Shown here piece by piece: positions 12,498-24,403 of a DNA stretch of 64,000 bases; the first letter of the stretch is position 1; each line of letters starts with the position of its first letter. Made by a program: the position numbers and the translations under genes. Source of the stretch: Lumnitzera littorea (lineage: Eukaryota > Streptophyta > Magnoliopsida > Myrtales > Combretaceae); contig JAMXBB010000009.1 in NCBI GenBank assembly GCA_024138015.1, positions 8,985,661-9,049,660 of the forward strand, written 5' to 3'. The notes beneath the pieces are model-generated. The model was not told the DNA's origin. It searched no databases and saw nothing but the letters and a program-made list of their open reading frames with translations.

Positions 12498-12530
12498 CTA
12501 GTGAAAACCCAATCCGAAAGTGAAAATAGC
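12498..12530 (-). pseudogene. Remnant of a Dof protein C-terminus
   Basis: In the duplicated segment the stop codon and ten preceding codons read AIFTFGLGFH-stop, against AIFTPGSGFQ-stop at the end of the intact Dof gene (28115-29089). The stop and the sequence beyond it align with the intact locus, but similarity fades within a few codons upstream and no Dof zinc finger is found further right. This is a truncated tail, not a gene. Confidence 0.7.
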
Positions 12531-13381
12531 AGACTTAGAGATGGCCTTTTTTAGCTCACTTAGGCTTCACTTGGCCTCAAAAAAGCTTAAAGTGCTAGAA
12601 GCCTATGAAGTCTATTCATAGGCTTTCTTTGATTATCATAAACCTTAAATACATTCATATCCTAATTTGTGAAGGTTAAACGAGAGGATAGGACTTCAAT
12701 AATAGAGCTTAATCTTACCAATCAATCTTAGAGCCATCCGATGGATGAAATTGATCTCTAGACTCTATAACTCTCATTTGAGGCATTCAGAGTATTAGTC
12801 AACTTGAGATAAACACCAAGCTTAAAATCATTCTATAAAAGTTCAAACAGGCAATTTATTGAGACTTATCCAAGAATGGTCAAGAAAACCAAGTTTAATG
12901 CGTTGTTATAAGCACACACATAAGATATCGAATTTACTTGTTTTTCTTCTTATGCCTCTTCTTAGTGACATCTTTCCACTTATCATTAGTTTAAGAAATT
13001 TCCTAAGTTGATCTGCAAACCTGTTGTTCTTGATCGGCTAGTTACAGTAACCCTACCACACAGTTCAATAATCTTAATTGATACACAAATGTTGCACACA
13101 AAAAATATGGCAATCAAATGCACAAAAAACCAAGAAGGATGGCTTCAACTAATCCATGCAATTTCATTGGCTTTTAACTTAATTTAAGATTTTTTCTTTT
13201 TCTCGGGAGAAGCTCCAATCCTTAAAAAAAGGAAAAATATATTTTTGGATAAATCTTAAGCACATAATATTGAAGTTATATTCATACTAACCTTCTATTT
13301 TATATATAAGGTTATGATATTGTGCATATATTTAATTTATAACCTATTTAATTTTGAGAGCCGATCTTATGATATTAAAAC
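12531..13381. other. Intergenic, nothing recognised
   Basis: No Dof coding sequence or other gene can be traced here although it lies where the body of a duplicated Dof gene would be expected. Confidence 0.45.
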
Positions 13382-14630
13382 TAGGAGTGAGCGAATAACC
13401 CTGTCATATAGAATATACACCTAGATCGTACTCAATCAAGCAGGTTTTGGATAGGTAAATAAGACTATAAGATAGATTCCAAATAGTAATTTCTCGAAGT
13501 CCGTTCTTATAAGATAGGATGCAACTAAAAAGTTAGGGTATAATGTATTAAATCTAGAACCTATACGTTAAAGCATATAGGATAAGGATTCCAAGATCTC
13601 TACCTTGTAATAGTAATTAAATAAAATTAATAAATAAAGTATTCTATCTCATCAAAATAAAGTAAAGTCTAGCTTATTGGAAACACTAAACTATACGGTT
13701 GTTAATTCCTTCCCTTCCATCTTTCTCCTTCCTCCTTTACTAAATTTATTATTTAGTAAAGTTCAAAAAATGAAATATGAGTTATTAGTTTCTACTTCTA
13801 GAGCCATCTACAAACCACATGGTACATTCATTACTTGTTTTTTTATAGTAGAATAGTTTATTTATTTTATATTTGACAAAAAAAAATGGTATTATTATTA
13901 GAGTGAAATCTGATTTTCTTAGAGTATAAGAAAATTATTTTACTAATGTATATACTTGGAGGAAGAAAAATATTTTAGTTTGAATTTAAGTTTTCTTTTG
14001 TTTTCCGTGTTACGTCTTTATTTTCCCATGGTTGATTGTTTGATCCTATATTATCATAATATTTATAATTATTAAATTATATAATCTTGTGAATTTTTTA
14101 TTCACATTTTAATAAACTTTGTAGATTCCATGTTCAGTGTGATATTTATCGCTTTTATTTTTTAAAACAATATACTTATTCCTTTAAATATCAATGCAAT
14201 ATGATTATTAAAAAAATGTTTTATTTACATAAAAAATGATTTTTATAATACTTTCATAAAATTTTGTTTATAAGAATAATGGTTAAAAAACTATTTAAGA
14301 AAAAAAGGTGGTTAGAAATATATCTTAACGTACTCCATTCATTAGCTTCATTTAAAAGATTTGTTAATTGAGCAATTACTTTTTCTAAAAAAGGGAGTTA
14401 GGTTTGTTTTATATTTCAAAAAAATAACCATATTAAAATTTATAAGGAAAAAATAAATAAATCTAGAAGTTCTACAAGGTATTTTGCACCCTATATAATC
14501 TATAGAGTATTGGGTGATTTTAAGGTACTAAAAGATAGAATACTAGTAGTAAAATTTTAGAATTTGTACTCATGAGATAAGGTATAAGTAGGGTTTCGTA
14601 CCATACTTATCTTATACTTGCTCTCCCTTA
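13382..14630. mobile_element. Candidate hAT-like element, non-autonomous
   Basis: The left end taggagtgagcgaataa and the inverted right end taagggagagcaagtataa form imperfect terminal repeats resembling the gggtgagca-type ends of hAT elements. The flanks attaaaac (13374-13381) and attaaagc (14631-14638) match at seven of eight positions, the size expected for hAT. The 1.25-kb interior has no transposase frame. The inference rests on the ends alone. Confidence 0.42.
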
Positions 14631-14638
14631 ATTAAAGC

Positions 14639-15858
14639 TCATTTATTGATTGATAATAGAATGCTACAATTCCTTACAATCCAATAATTGAACTCTCTAT
14701 AGTCTCTCTTTGTGACAATTTGCTACATACAAACGGATTGTAATCAAATGGATTTGAATGAAAAGGTATAGAATTGGAAATAAAATGACAAATCTAATCT
14801 TATGTTTGGAAATCCCATTTATAAAGTTTAGCATATTTATTAAAAATGCACTTAATTGTGGATGAAACAAATATATATTGTATATGAAAACCTATCTTTT
14901 GTAGTTTTCTATTAATGATGGCAAAATTGAATTGATTTGACCCCTTAAAAGTGAAATCAGATTTTTCTTTAAAGAAATTCTATTTTTAACTTCTTAGAAA
15001 AAGGCTTTTAAATACGAGAAGCAAATAAAATTCAAAATCCCAATTTTATTGGATATTCATTTCAACGTATTAAATATGAGATTATGATTCTTCTTTAGCG
15101 ACCGCCATATGTTTGGTACTTGCCCTAAAATGATCTGTGATGATCGCTGTTTTCGCTACACAGCTATTACGATAAGACGTCGTACTGATTCAAATTTGAA
15201 AATTTTAGACTAGTCCCTTCTATGTCTTGTTTGCAAATCTAAGTTTTTTCAATAGTTTTTGTTTATTATTTTGTTTGTCATCCTTATATGTAATCTTCTC
15301 TAGTTTGAATCCTATGTTCATTCCGTGATTGTGTAGGATACTAGCATTTTTTTTCTATGTTTATATCATCCATATTTGTATGAAAATATGTTCATCTTTA
15401 GTTAAAATCACCATTTCTTTTGCTTATTTTATTATTTATATACTAATATTACTATTATCAAGCGATTTAATAAATAAGAATCATGTTTTCTAGAAGAAAA
15501 AAAAAAGTAGCCAAGAGACGTATTCATTCGGATTTGAATCTTCTTCATTTATTATTTCCTTGATTTCCTTTAATTCATAAATTAATAGTTGAGATTATTT
15601 AAATTTTTTTAATATCATGTGATGTCATCATAATATAATTATATTTTTTATAATTTGAACTGTTAATTATACATGATAATATTTCTAAAGGGTAAATAAA
15701 AGAAAATTAAAGAAAGCAAATAGAGAGAATCCACTTCCATACAAACAACTATACAAGTACAAACATTAATTGCAAAACATCATACGCCATAGTCTTAATT
15801 ATATAAATATCACAACTACAAAAACTTACATGTGTATTTCTCCATAAAAATTTTACAT
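14639..15858. other. Intergenic, nothing recognised
   Basis: AT-rich, no coding frame above background, no RNA gene seen. Confidence 0.4.
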
Positions 15859-15866
15859 ATTGTGCA

Positions 15867-16530
15867 TAGACCTAGATAATAGGCTAACCATGAACCATCG
15901 ATTCATGAGTTTAGCTACAGTTGAACCGTGATCGACCAGTGGGGAGACGATTCCAAGCTAATTCAGTCAGTCCAACGGTTCAAGGGCTTTTTAATATTTA
16001 ATTTTTTATTAATTTTTTAAATACATTAATAATTTCTAATAATGCAATCCCCTTTCTTTCTTCTTTTTAAGTATATTAATTCATTAATAATTTTTAATTT
16101 TTTTATTAATTTCCAACTTAATATGATTTCAAATTTTTTATTTTTCTCCTCAAATTTTATTTTTTCCTCATATTTAAGTCTTTAACATTTGACAAGTTTT
16201 ACAAAAAAGACTTACATTAATTAAAATTAAAATTTTCATCTATCCTTAACTTATGATTAGTTATTTATAATTAGTTTAATGATATTATTGTTAAAAAATT
16301 TTTTCCAACTTAGTAGCATCCTTTTTCTTTTTTTTCTTTTAAGGTTGTGGTTGGGCTAACCCGTCGGTTCAATGGCAGGTAGGCCTGGTAATTTGCGACC
16401 AACTGGTTTGGGCAATTCTACCCTCTTGAACCGTTTAGTCTTTAAGGCTTGACGGTTTGAGGGCGGTTCAGCCCAGCCTCTTATGAGTTGAACCGGTTTA
16501 CGGTTCAAAACCGGCCCTTATTCGGATCTA
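15867..16530. mobile_element. Candidate hAT-like MITE with aaccggttc-rich ends
   Basis: The left end starts tagacctagataataggc and the inverted right end starts tagatccgaataagggcc. Both are followed by several ttgaaccg/ggttcaa motifs, a composition typical of a common class of plant non-autonomous elements. Flanks attgtgca (15859-15866) and atcatgca (16531-16538) agree at six of eight bases. The central part is T-rich and non-coding. Confidence 0.45.
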
Positions 16531-16693
16531 ATCATGCATAACTAAGTGTTTTGACTTCAATAGCTTCAAGTGATATAGAAAATAATTAACTTACCTTATA
16601 ACTATTCAAAACAAATAATGGTTAGCTCTCATATTCACATTAAGATATCATATAGAAGGTTTTTTTTTCTTTGTATTTTGCACTTATTTTTTT

Positions 16694-16719
16694 TATATAT
16701 ATATATATATATATATATT
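16694..16719. repeat. (TA)n microsatellite
   Basis: Uninterrupted alternating T/A run of about 25 bases directly after a poly-T stretch. A second, shorter TA run lies near 16800. Confidence 0.9.
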
Positions 16720-18764
16720 TGAATTTAGAAAATATAGATTCTTTTTACATTTAATATATGCTGTTGGTATCTATTAATTTAAAAGCTAAATTTCACTTTA
16801 TATATATATATACTTTTACCTTTTTATCACTTTGTATCCATTATTTATTTATATATTTATGATTTATCTTTATCCACTACTATTATCGTTCAACAGATAC
16901 ATGTGTTGCATTTATTGTTTGTCCTAGCAAACGTGAAGAGCCATTGCTAGAAATCAAAACAAATGACAATCCTCGTGAATATATCGTTGTGTTGTAAGGA
17001 TCTTGACATATTTTAAGAGCTTATATGACCTATTTGCAGCTAATACGTGGTTTACAAAGTGTATTTGGACTTTTCTCTAATATTTTCTTGTTCTATCTCA
17101 ATTAAAGAGATTAGTAGAAGTTTTAAAAAGTTATTTGAAGAATTGATTAAGGCTATAAGTTGCATGGAGATGGTATTAATTTGAATTAAATTCTTTTGAT
17201 AATGTACCCATTATTTGAAATTGCCTACCCCAACATCATATCCTTAACCCAACGTTTGTTTTGAAATGAAAAAGGGAAAAATTGCTTATGTATGAATTGG
17301 TGATTAGTTTAAGATGAATTAAGTAGGAAAGATTAAAAGTTTTCAAAGACACTTACAATGAAGAAAATTGAGTAAACATCATAGGAAAAGAGGAATAGGC
17401 AAGCTTGAAATTGTTAGAAAATTAAAAGGAATGAAAATAGAATTTAATAAATCAAAATTCAATTTTATCAATTAGAGGGGTGCCTAATTTATGCTATAGA
17501 AAGTCTAAGAGAGAACCCCTCACTTTGGGATTTAAATCCCAAAACGTAATCAACTATTAAAAATTTGAAGAAGAAGATAATAGTTAAAAATCTAAAAAGT
17601 AAAGAGATAAAAAGAAGTTATAGAAAAATAATTGATAATTATAGATAAATCATGTTGTATGATGCGTTGGGTTAGGATTAATCAAGTTACAAAGAAACAA
17701 CTTCTTTAATTCATGAGAAAGCTTAGTTTATATTCAAGTTTTATGTTAATATTCGAGTTCAAACTCAATTAGAAATGTAGACATAAAACTACATACGGAA
17801 ATATTAAAACTAACTAGATTTAATTATCCAAATATTGCCCTAAAAATAGTTTACCTAATACACGGTCTTTTCATTATAGATTGGGGAAAGAGTACACTTT
17901 TAGTTTAATTGAGCAAATACCAATTAGACAACAAGATGGGATCCAAGAAGTGTACCATAACTTAAAGTATTTTGATTGGGAAGACTAATGAGGTCCTAAA
18001 GGTGTCAATGATCAGAGCTTGCATTAATTGTTAAAATAGATAGACAACACCATATAGGCATATGGTGACAAGGGTATGAATTTGTGTAGTGACCTTGATA
18101 GCCTAAACGTGGGGAGATTGAAACAAAAGGGGCTACATTAGAAGTGTTTCTTAGGCATAAGCAGGTGTGTTAAGTGTTAAGTTATTCAAATTCAAGTGAA
18201 GCTATGAATTTCTCGTAATTATGTATTGAATTTTTACTAGACTCTAATAAGGAAGAACATTTAGGGGGAAAAAAAAGGAAATCATACACTAAATAATAAA
18301 TATTTTAAATCAAGTTTAAATAGAGGATGAAACTGTTTAGTGATTTAAGTGGAAGATGACCAATATTATAATATGCAAATATTGAATCAATATTATTAAA
18401 ATGGTATAAATAGAGAATAACGTTTTATTCAAATCAAGGTGAAAATTACACATTAAAGGATAAATGCTTGATGTATTTAAATTACCACATCATCAAGAAC
18501 TAATGGTGTTATATTAGTTCCTTAATGTCATTATGCATTCACACTACTCTACATAATATTTATCTTCTATTTGAATTTTTACTTGAACTTGACTACAACA
18601 TTTTGATATATAATTTTCCTATAAAAAAAAAAGGCAAATGGCTAAATTAGTCTCTGTCTTTGTCCTATATTATATATAAATATACACACATATACACATT
18701 ATATTATATTAAGGTTTGATATATTACAATTCTCAATTTTGTTATATTATTGTACATATTGGAT
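16720..18764. other. Intergenic, nothing recognised
   Basis: AT-rich and without a supported gene, ending at the left target duplication of the Mutator-like element. Confidence 0.4.
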
Positions 18765-18773
18765 AGAATAAAT

Positions 18774-18822
18774 AGGGAAAAGAAAAAAAATCCAAAAAAA
18801 AAAATTTCCAAAAATGCGACAT
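18774..18822 (+). repeat. Left terminal inverted repeat of the MULE
   Basis: 49 bp, inverted match to 24338-24394. The conserved parts are the outer agggaaaag and the inner aaaaatgcgacat, with A-tract length differences between them. Confidence 0.8.
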
Positions 18823-19734
18823 TTATAAATATAATCTCAAAAATACTGCACTTAAAATTGCCTGAGGATTTAACTTCCCCGCCCCTTCTTCTACCCCATT
18901 CTGCATGCTCAGTTTGTTAAATATTCTCTCTCTCTCTTCAACCATCCGAGAAAATCCTTAACTAAATTAGTTGCCTAGGTCCCTTTTTAATGAATCAATT
19001 ATAAAATTGGAGTTGTTTCATGGTGCTGGTTTATATTGTAGGAAGTTTTTTGGAAATGGGGAGATAATCGGAGTGCTATCGTCACTTTCTCTCTCTAGAC
19101 ATCAATATAGGAAAAAGTATGATTTTTACTCATTTTGATTTGTTTTAAGTATATGTTTTTCGAAAAAATAGTGTTCTCACTTGATACATGATGGTATATT
19201 GTTGTCTACTAGTAATTTTTTAGCAAGTGTGTACATTCATATGTAATATGACATATAGTTAAACAAAATAGTTATCTATTTCCCGTTGCATGTAAACTAA
19301 GCTATTTTTTAATATAAATATAGGTTCATTAATTAATTATATATAAGTGCCATATCTAGATTTGTTATTTTTTGTATGACGTTAATGTTTATATAATTTT
19401 TATTTCCTAGAACATTGTGTTTGTTATTTAGTTAAGTTTATGTGTACATGTATGTAGGTACTATATTGTATGTAAAAATGTGTATTAGGTAATATGTATA
19501 CAAATAAGTAGTATTTACGGGTATAGTTAATGAATTGATTTGCGAGGCAATGTAACTTCTTTATTTGTTTCAGTTAGAGTAATTACTAATTTTAGTGCCA
19601 CTAAGAGATAATGATAGTGAAATCTAATTAGGTTATTTGTTCATGAACTGGAGTAGAGTGTTTATGCTAACATAAGGTAGAACTTATACACGCATACTAA
19701 AGTTTATGCAATTGATGTGACAAATAGGTGTACA

Positions 19735-21601
19735 ATGGATAATGTGAAGTTAATTTGTTATGTTGGTGGAAATATTGTAGAAGGAAAGGATGGAATGCGA
19801 TATGACAAGCGTCCGAGAACAGTAGTCGAAGTTCTATTTAGGGCTACTTATAACCAAGTAATTGGAATAATATGTAATTGGCTTCTGGTTGATATGACAA
19901 CATACCGGATTGATTTGATTCACAGATGCCCTCTCATAAGCTGGACCAAGGACATGTTCTATACCATTCCAATCAACAATGATTACAATGTCTAACAATT
20001 GATGGCTTCCTTAGTAGGATGTAGTTGAGTCAACGGTTTTGCAAAGATCTATATTGAAATTCATGAAGTGAATCCACCACCGATAGCCCCTGTCGCAGTT
20101 GAGCACAATGTCAGTTGGCCTAGTGATAATCTTGGACTGCAAGTTGAAATCGAGGTGTTTGAATCTAGAGCGATCCCACCAAGTTACGTACAAAGCACCA
20201 ATCACTTATCCAGTAAACTTAATGTCTTGATTACTGGCGAGTTTAATAGAGATACTGATGTGGAGAATGAACTGGCATTTGTCAACATTGATGAAGATTT
20301 TGATGATACAGATTATTATGCCGACGTTGGCTCGAGTGAATGTTAGTTGCAGAAAGTGGAAGAAGCATAAGGGTTACATGGACAAAACCATTTAAGGCAT
20401 AGGTTAGTAACATCTGTGGACACAGTCGAGATGTTAGAACTCATACCTTTCTACATGTCAAGTGTAGGGGATGGATTGGTAGTGTCTGATGATAATATAA
20501 GTGGTGGTGAATGGAGCATCAGCAATGAATTGAAGGTAGGCATGCGGTTCGAGAATAAAAAACATCTATAGATAACTGTAAGGCTGCATCATGTTATGAA
20601 CCACTATGACTTCATCGTAAAGGAGTTCGAACTGATGTTATGGCCTATTAGATGCATTGATTGGGAAAAAGGTTATAGGTGCAAACTCAGAACTTGTAAG
20701 AAGCAACATGCAGGATGCTTTGTGAAAACCAAGTTCATGAGTCCACACATGTACCTCAATCCCACAATTAGCCAAGACCACTTGAAAGTGGACTCAAATA
20801 CGCTATCCTACTTTTTGATTAAGGATATTGAAAGGTCACCATGTGTTAAGGTAAGACACTTGCAGGTGACTATTTGCGAACAATACGGTTATACTGTCTA
20901 CATCAAGAGAATTAGGAAAGCTAAGCACAAAATGATTGAATAAGTTTACAATAAGTGGGACGATTCATATGCGGTGCTCCCACGTCTACTAAATGCGATC
21001 CAAGAGGCTAATCCCAGTACTATGGTAGAGTAGAAATGGCGAGACAATGATATTGTCGGGCACGTGTTCTTCAATAGAGTCTTCTAGGCATTCCGACCAT
21101 GCATTGAGACATTTATACATTTAGGCTTGTAGTTACGATCGACAGAACATTCATGTATAAGAAGTACAAGCATAGACTACTAATTGCGATCGGAGTTGAT
21201 AGTCAAAATCACATAATTGCACTTGGTATAAGAGATCGTACCAATATATGTTTGATGTAAGCCCCTAAAGTAAGCTTTAGTATGGGGGCTCATAATCTTG
21301 GCCCTTAAAGTAAGCTCTAGACTATGCTGTACACATTAGGTAATAGTATACATTACAAAATCAGCTACGTATATACTCGCATTCTTTTATGCATTATACC
21401 GATAAGTCTAATTGGTCATATCTTGACATTCCTGTGTGGCATCCAGTTACAACATCAGATAAGGTTAGGAATCTAGGTAAGCCACAAGAGAAACAATTTC
21501 AGAATGAAATAGACATCTAGGAAATACCGTTAACTTACACCTGTAGACTATGCGGGGGGGATGGACATAATAAGAGAATATGTCCACAACGAGAAAGATA
21601 A
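19735..21601 (+). pseudogene. Degenerate mudrA-type transposase
   Basis: The frame starts at ATG 19735 with MDNVKLICYVGGNIVEGKDG, the PB1-like N-terminal region of plant MuDR transposases. It continues through an acidic linker (about 20068-20346, ending DEDFDDTDYYADVGSSEC) and a DNA-binding region (20500-20943; GMRFENKKHL, later YNKWDDSYAVLPRL). The first catalytic block follows near 21140-21230 (IDRTFMYKKYKHRLLIAIGVD, compare the IDGTHLYGKYKG type). The frame then jumps to the C-terminal part at 21391 (HYTDKSNWSYLDIPVWHP) and a zinc knuckle CRLCGGDGHNKRIC (21542-21583, CX2CX4HX4C), with a stop at 21599-21601. Only about 140 codons separate the first catalytic block from the knuckle, so most of the DDE domain is deleted. 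Several in-frame stops and frameshifts occur. Inactive. Confidence 0.85.
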
Positions 21602-21787
21602 CTAACATCCAATGAATCCACCGATAGTTGACTTAGTGAAAGTGAAAAAACATGTGATAATATTTATTGATTATATATATGGAAGTGTATTTAAGAACTA
21701 ATTCTTTTTTCTAACTTTTTATTTTTACCGTATGAGTGTTCTAATAAGCTTATAATTTTTTTTCCTTTTTTGTATTTGTAGGAGCAA

Positions 21788-24041
21788 ATGGATCTAGAAA
21801 CCGTAAATAGGTCACTGCTTCACTTACAGTCATCTCATAAGTTTGAGTTAGTGCGGGATAGTCAGGTAAGGAATAGCAAATGGAAAACATACTGGCGATT
21901 TGTTCCATTTCTATACTGATTGTAATAATATTTCTTCTTCTTTGGTTATAGGAAAACTACTAGCTCAGGTGCTGTAGACGTAAGGCGATATTTAGGCGTC
22001 GGAATGGCTAGGAGATCCCAATAGATCTACATGTGATCCCATATTTAGAGCAGTCGGGCTTCATTAGTGCTCACCAGGTTCCCTTCATATAGTTAGATTA
22101 GCACTTGATTACCGCTCTAGTTAAGCGATGAAGGAAAGAGACACATACATTTTACTTCCACATTAGTGAGATGACGATGACGCTATAGGATATATTTCTT
22201 CTCATAGGCCTGCCAGCCAACAACGATACAGTTACTGGAGTGATGGCTTCTATTGGCTGTACTAAGTTTCATCACTGTCTACTAGGAATTCACCAACCAG
22301 AGAGTGCCCTAAAGGGTACCAGATTGAAGTTGTTGTGGTTGAAGGACAATTTCATCAATTTGCCTTTTCATGTGGACGAGGAGACATTACAATGCTTTAT
22401 GAAGGCACATATCATGCAATTAATCAGGGGTATATTGTTCTTAGATAAGTTTAATAATGTCGTATACCTTATGTTCCTCTCTCTACTATTAGACCTTACC
22501 ATGATCAGGCGATACGCGTAAGGAGCAACTTGCTTAGTGTAGCTGTATTGCTAGTTATACTTGGCTTTTTAGGTACCACCAAGTATGAGCCCCTTTACAT
22601 CACCGAATTACGACAGCTATCGATGGTTGACCACTTATGAGTCAATGAAGGGTGGAGTTTAACGGGACTGAGCTGTCCACACATGTGGTTGGACAATACA
22701 GAGATGCATTCAATTGCTAGCGTCTGGAATAAGTACATATTTACCAAAACCGTTCCCCCTATTTATTCAGTAGCTGTTACTTTTTTCATCCTCATTATTG
22801 ATCATCAATTCAGGTTGTTTGGATTTCATATGACCATGATGATGTTGCTAGACCACCACCAACACACTTCCCTCTCCTCCCTATTATCGATATAGGAGTT
22901 ATGTGTGACTAGCCCGTGTACTACATATATGCTTCCACATTCTAAAGATACGCTATCTTAACCGCATGGTTTGACAATTTGGAGGGATACAGGAGATCCC
23001 AACCCACCGTGATATGGGACAGGCATTATACAATATCGACCTGAGAGGTAGGACGAAGATAAATTAGGTGACCCACCATGTAGATTGGATAGCACAACAA
23101 GAGGATCACCGAAGCTAGATAGCTCAAGTGTAACCACCGCCTGGTGTACGTTCTAACTATGTCCCTTAGTACCAACAAGTTACCTGCAGATATATCGATC
23201 GATTTGGAGCTTCCTGGATGTATATGATACGTACAGTTGCCTTTTCATTTACACTTTTATTTTCCTATTTATATGCAACTCAAACTTTTGCATTCGGAAT
23301 GCATGCAAACTTCATATATAGAATGCTACACATATCATACGAGGACATAATATCTTAGTAGTATCGAGTAGATGATCTCATCTAGGAGATTATTGGGGTC
23401 TATCTAGGCAACCCAGCTCTACTTAGTCCAGATGTCGATGAAGGCAACTCCTCACCAGATGAGCTACAAAGAGATAGGGGTAGTAGGGTACATAGTTGTC
23501 ATTAAGTTAAGAGTCGAGGACGTAGACAACTTGGTGTGGAGATTCGCAACGATGCTTCTCCCCTACACTTTTCATTGCCAGCATCTTCTAGACTGCCTGA
23601 ATTTAAGTTCCACAAGCCATTCCTTAGGGAGAGCTCTAAGGATCTTATGTGTCACACTCTTGTCGTCAAAAAGATCTCCACTAGCCAAGTCCATACCCCA
23701 TGCCCCATCTCTCCCTGCCTCCCAATTAAGGAGGCCGATTAGAGATCTTTAATATGATATGGGTTAAGGAGTCACATAGATGCACCATTCTCCAATCTTT
23801 ATGTATACATTGTTTTTGGGTACTTACAGCCAAGATGGTGTACATATCACCCTATTGGATGCAGCCTAGATGGTTGAGTCTTAAAACAATGCAAAACCCC
23901 AAGATGCTCAACCACTGGCTCGACGACGACGCCAACGTCATTAGCTTTGGATATTTCACTTCTAATTTATTTTCCTTATTTTTGAAATACTATTTAACTA
24001 TTTCGACAAACATTTCCTACAATGGTTCAATTTCTTTATAA
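21788..24041 (+). pseudogene. Degenerate plant mobile domain (PMD) protein
   Basis: ATG at 21788 opens MDLETVNRSLLHLQSSHKF, followed by a likely intron (donor GTAAG at 21866, acceptor TTATAG ending at 21951). Then come the PMD core phrases HVIPYLEQSGFISAHQVPFI, KETHTFYFHISEMTMTL, a GLPANNDTVTGVMAS block, LKLLWLKDNFINLPFHVDEE and IMQLIRGILFLDK (to 22521). This pattern is that of the aminotransferase-like PMD family, often annotated as serine/threonine phosphatase 7 long form homologues and related to MAIN/MAIL1. Fragments persist to about 24041, including WLDNTEMHSIASVWNKYIF at 22686. At least six stops interrupt the core. PMD frames are known in plant transposons, so I read it as element cargo, not a host gene. 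Confidence 0.8.
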
Positions 24042-24337
24042 TTTAAAGTTATTAACATGTTTCGATATTGATTCAAAACACGTATCTGTGTAGTACTAAA
24101 AGAGAATAAAATTGAATATCTCATAAATAATTAACCGGATATAATTTGATTAATTGACTAAAAAAATAATTGTCTATTGAACATCGTGTTCCAATTACGT
24201 TTTCGACTAAAATGGCGTGTGGGCTAGACTAAATTTAAGGTGATTATATTTTCAACTGCAATCATACACAGGTACGACTAAATTTAAAGTGAAGGGCTAT
24301 ATCCTTAAGTATGGTATTTCTTGGATTGTTTTCTCGT

Positions 24338-24394
24338 ATGTCGCATTTTTGGGTGTTTTTTTTTTTTTTTTTTTGCATTTTTTTCCCTTTTCCC
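24338..24394 (-). repeat. Right terminal inverted repeat of the MULE
   Basis: 57 bp, inverted match to 18774-18822. It is longer because its internal T tract is expanded. Confidence 0.8.
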
Positions 24395-24403
24395 ATAATA
24401 AAT

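Larger units (their letters stand above)
9960..12530. repeat. Segmental duplication, copy 1 (Dof 3' flank paralogue)
   Basis: This segment matches 26100-28147 in the same order and orientation, about 16 kb apart. Anchors include gagtggatataacatttc (10082 and 26221), gccaagaaaagt followed by ggtactca (10617 and 27052), ggcattgg/cgcaatatgat followed by gtgttgaaataattcgacc (10862 and 27270), and gtaaataggcta followed by tgaaaaccc at the end (12490 and 28108). The copy is enlarged by an internal tandem duplication of about 180 bp (from about 11020 and again from about 11220) and by a transposon cluster (11275-11847). Its right end includes the final codons of a Dof gene. Confidence 0.85.
18774..24394 (+). 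mobile_element. Mutator-like element (MULE) with mudrA and PMD remnants
   Basis: A 5.6-kb DNA transposon. The left end (agggaaaag, then an A-rich tract, then aaaaatgcgacat, 18774-18822) is repeated in inverted form at the right (atgtcgcattttt, T-rich tract, cttttccc, 24338-24394). Flanking 9-mers agaataaat (18765-18773) and ataataaat (24395-24403) differ at one base, and a 9-bp duplication is the Mutator hallmark. All recognisable coding remnants read on the plus strand: a mudrA transposase (19735-21601), then a PMD frame (21788-24041). Both are interrupted by stops, and part of the transposase core is missing, so the copy cannot move by itself. Confidence 0.85.

Noticed and set aside
22240..22521. 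PMD block as a functional host gene
   Set aside because: In-frame stops upstream and downstream, and location inside a transposon with intact ends, indicate a dead cargo gene.
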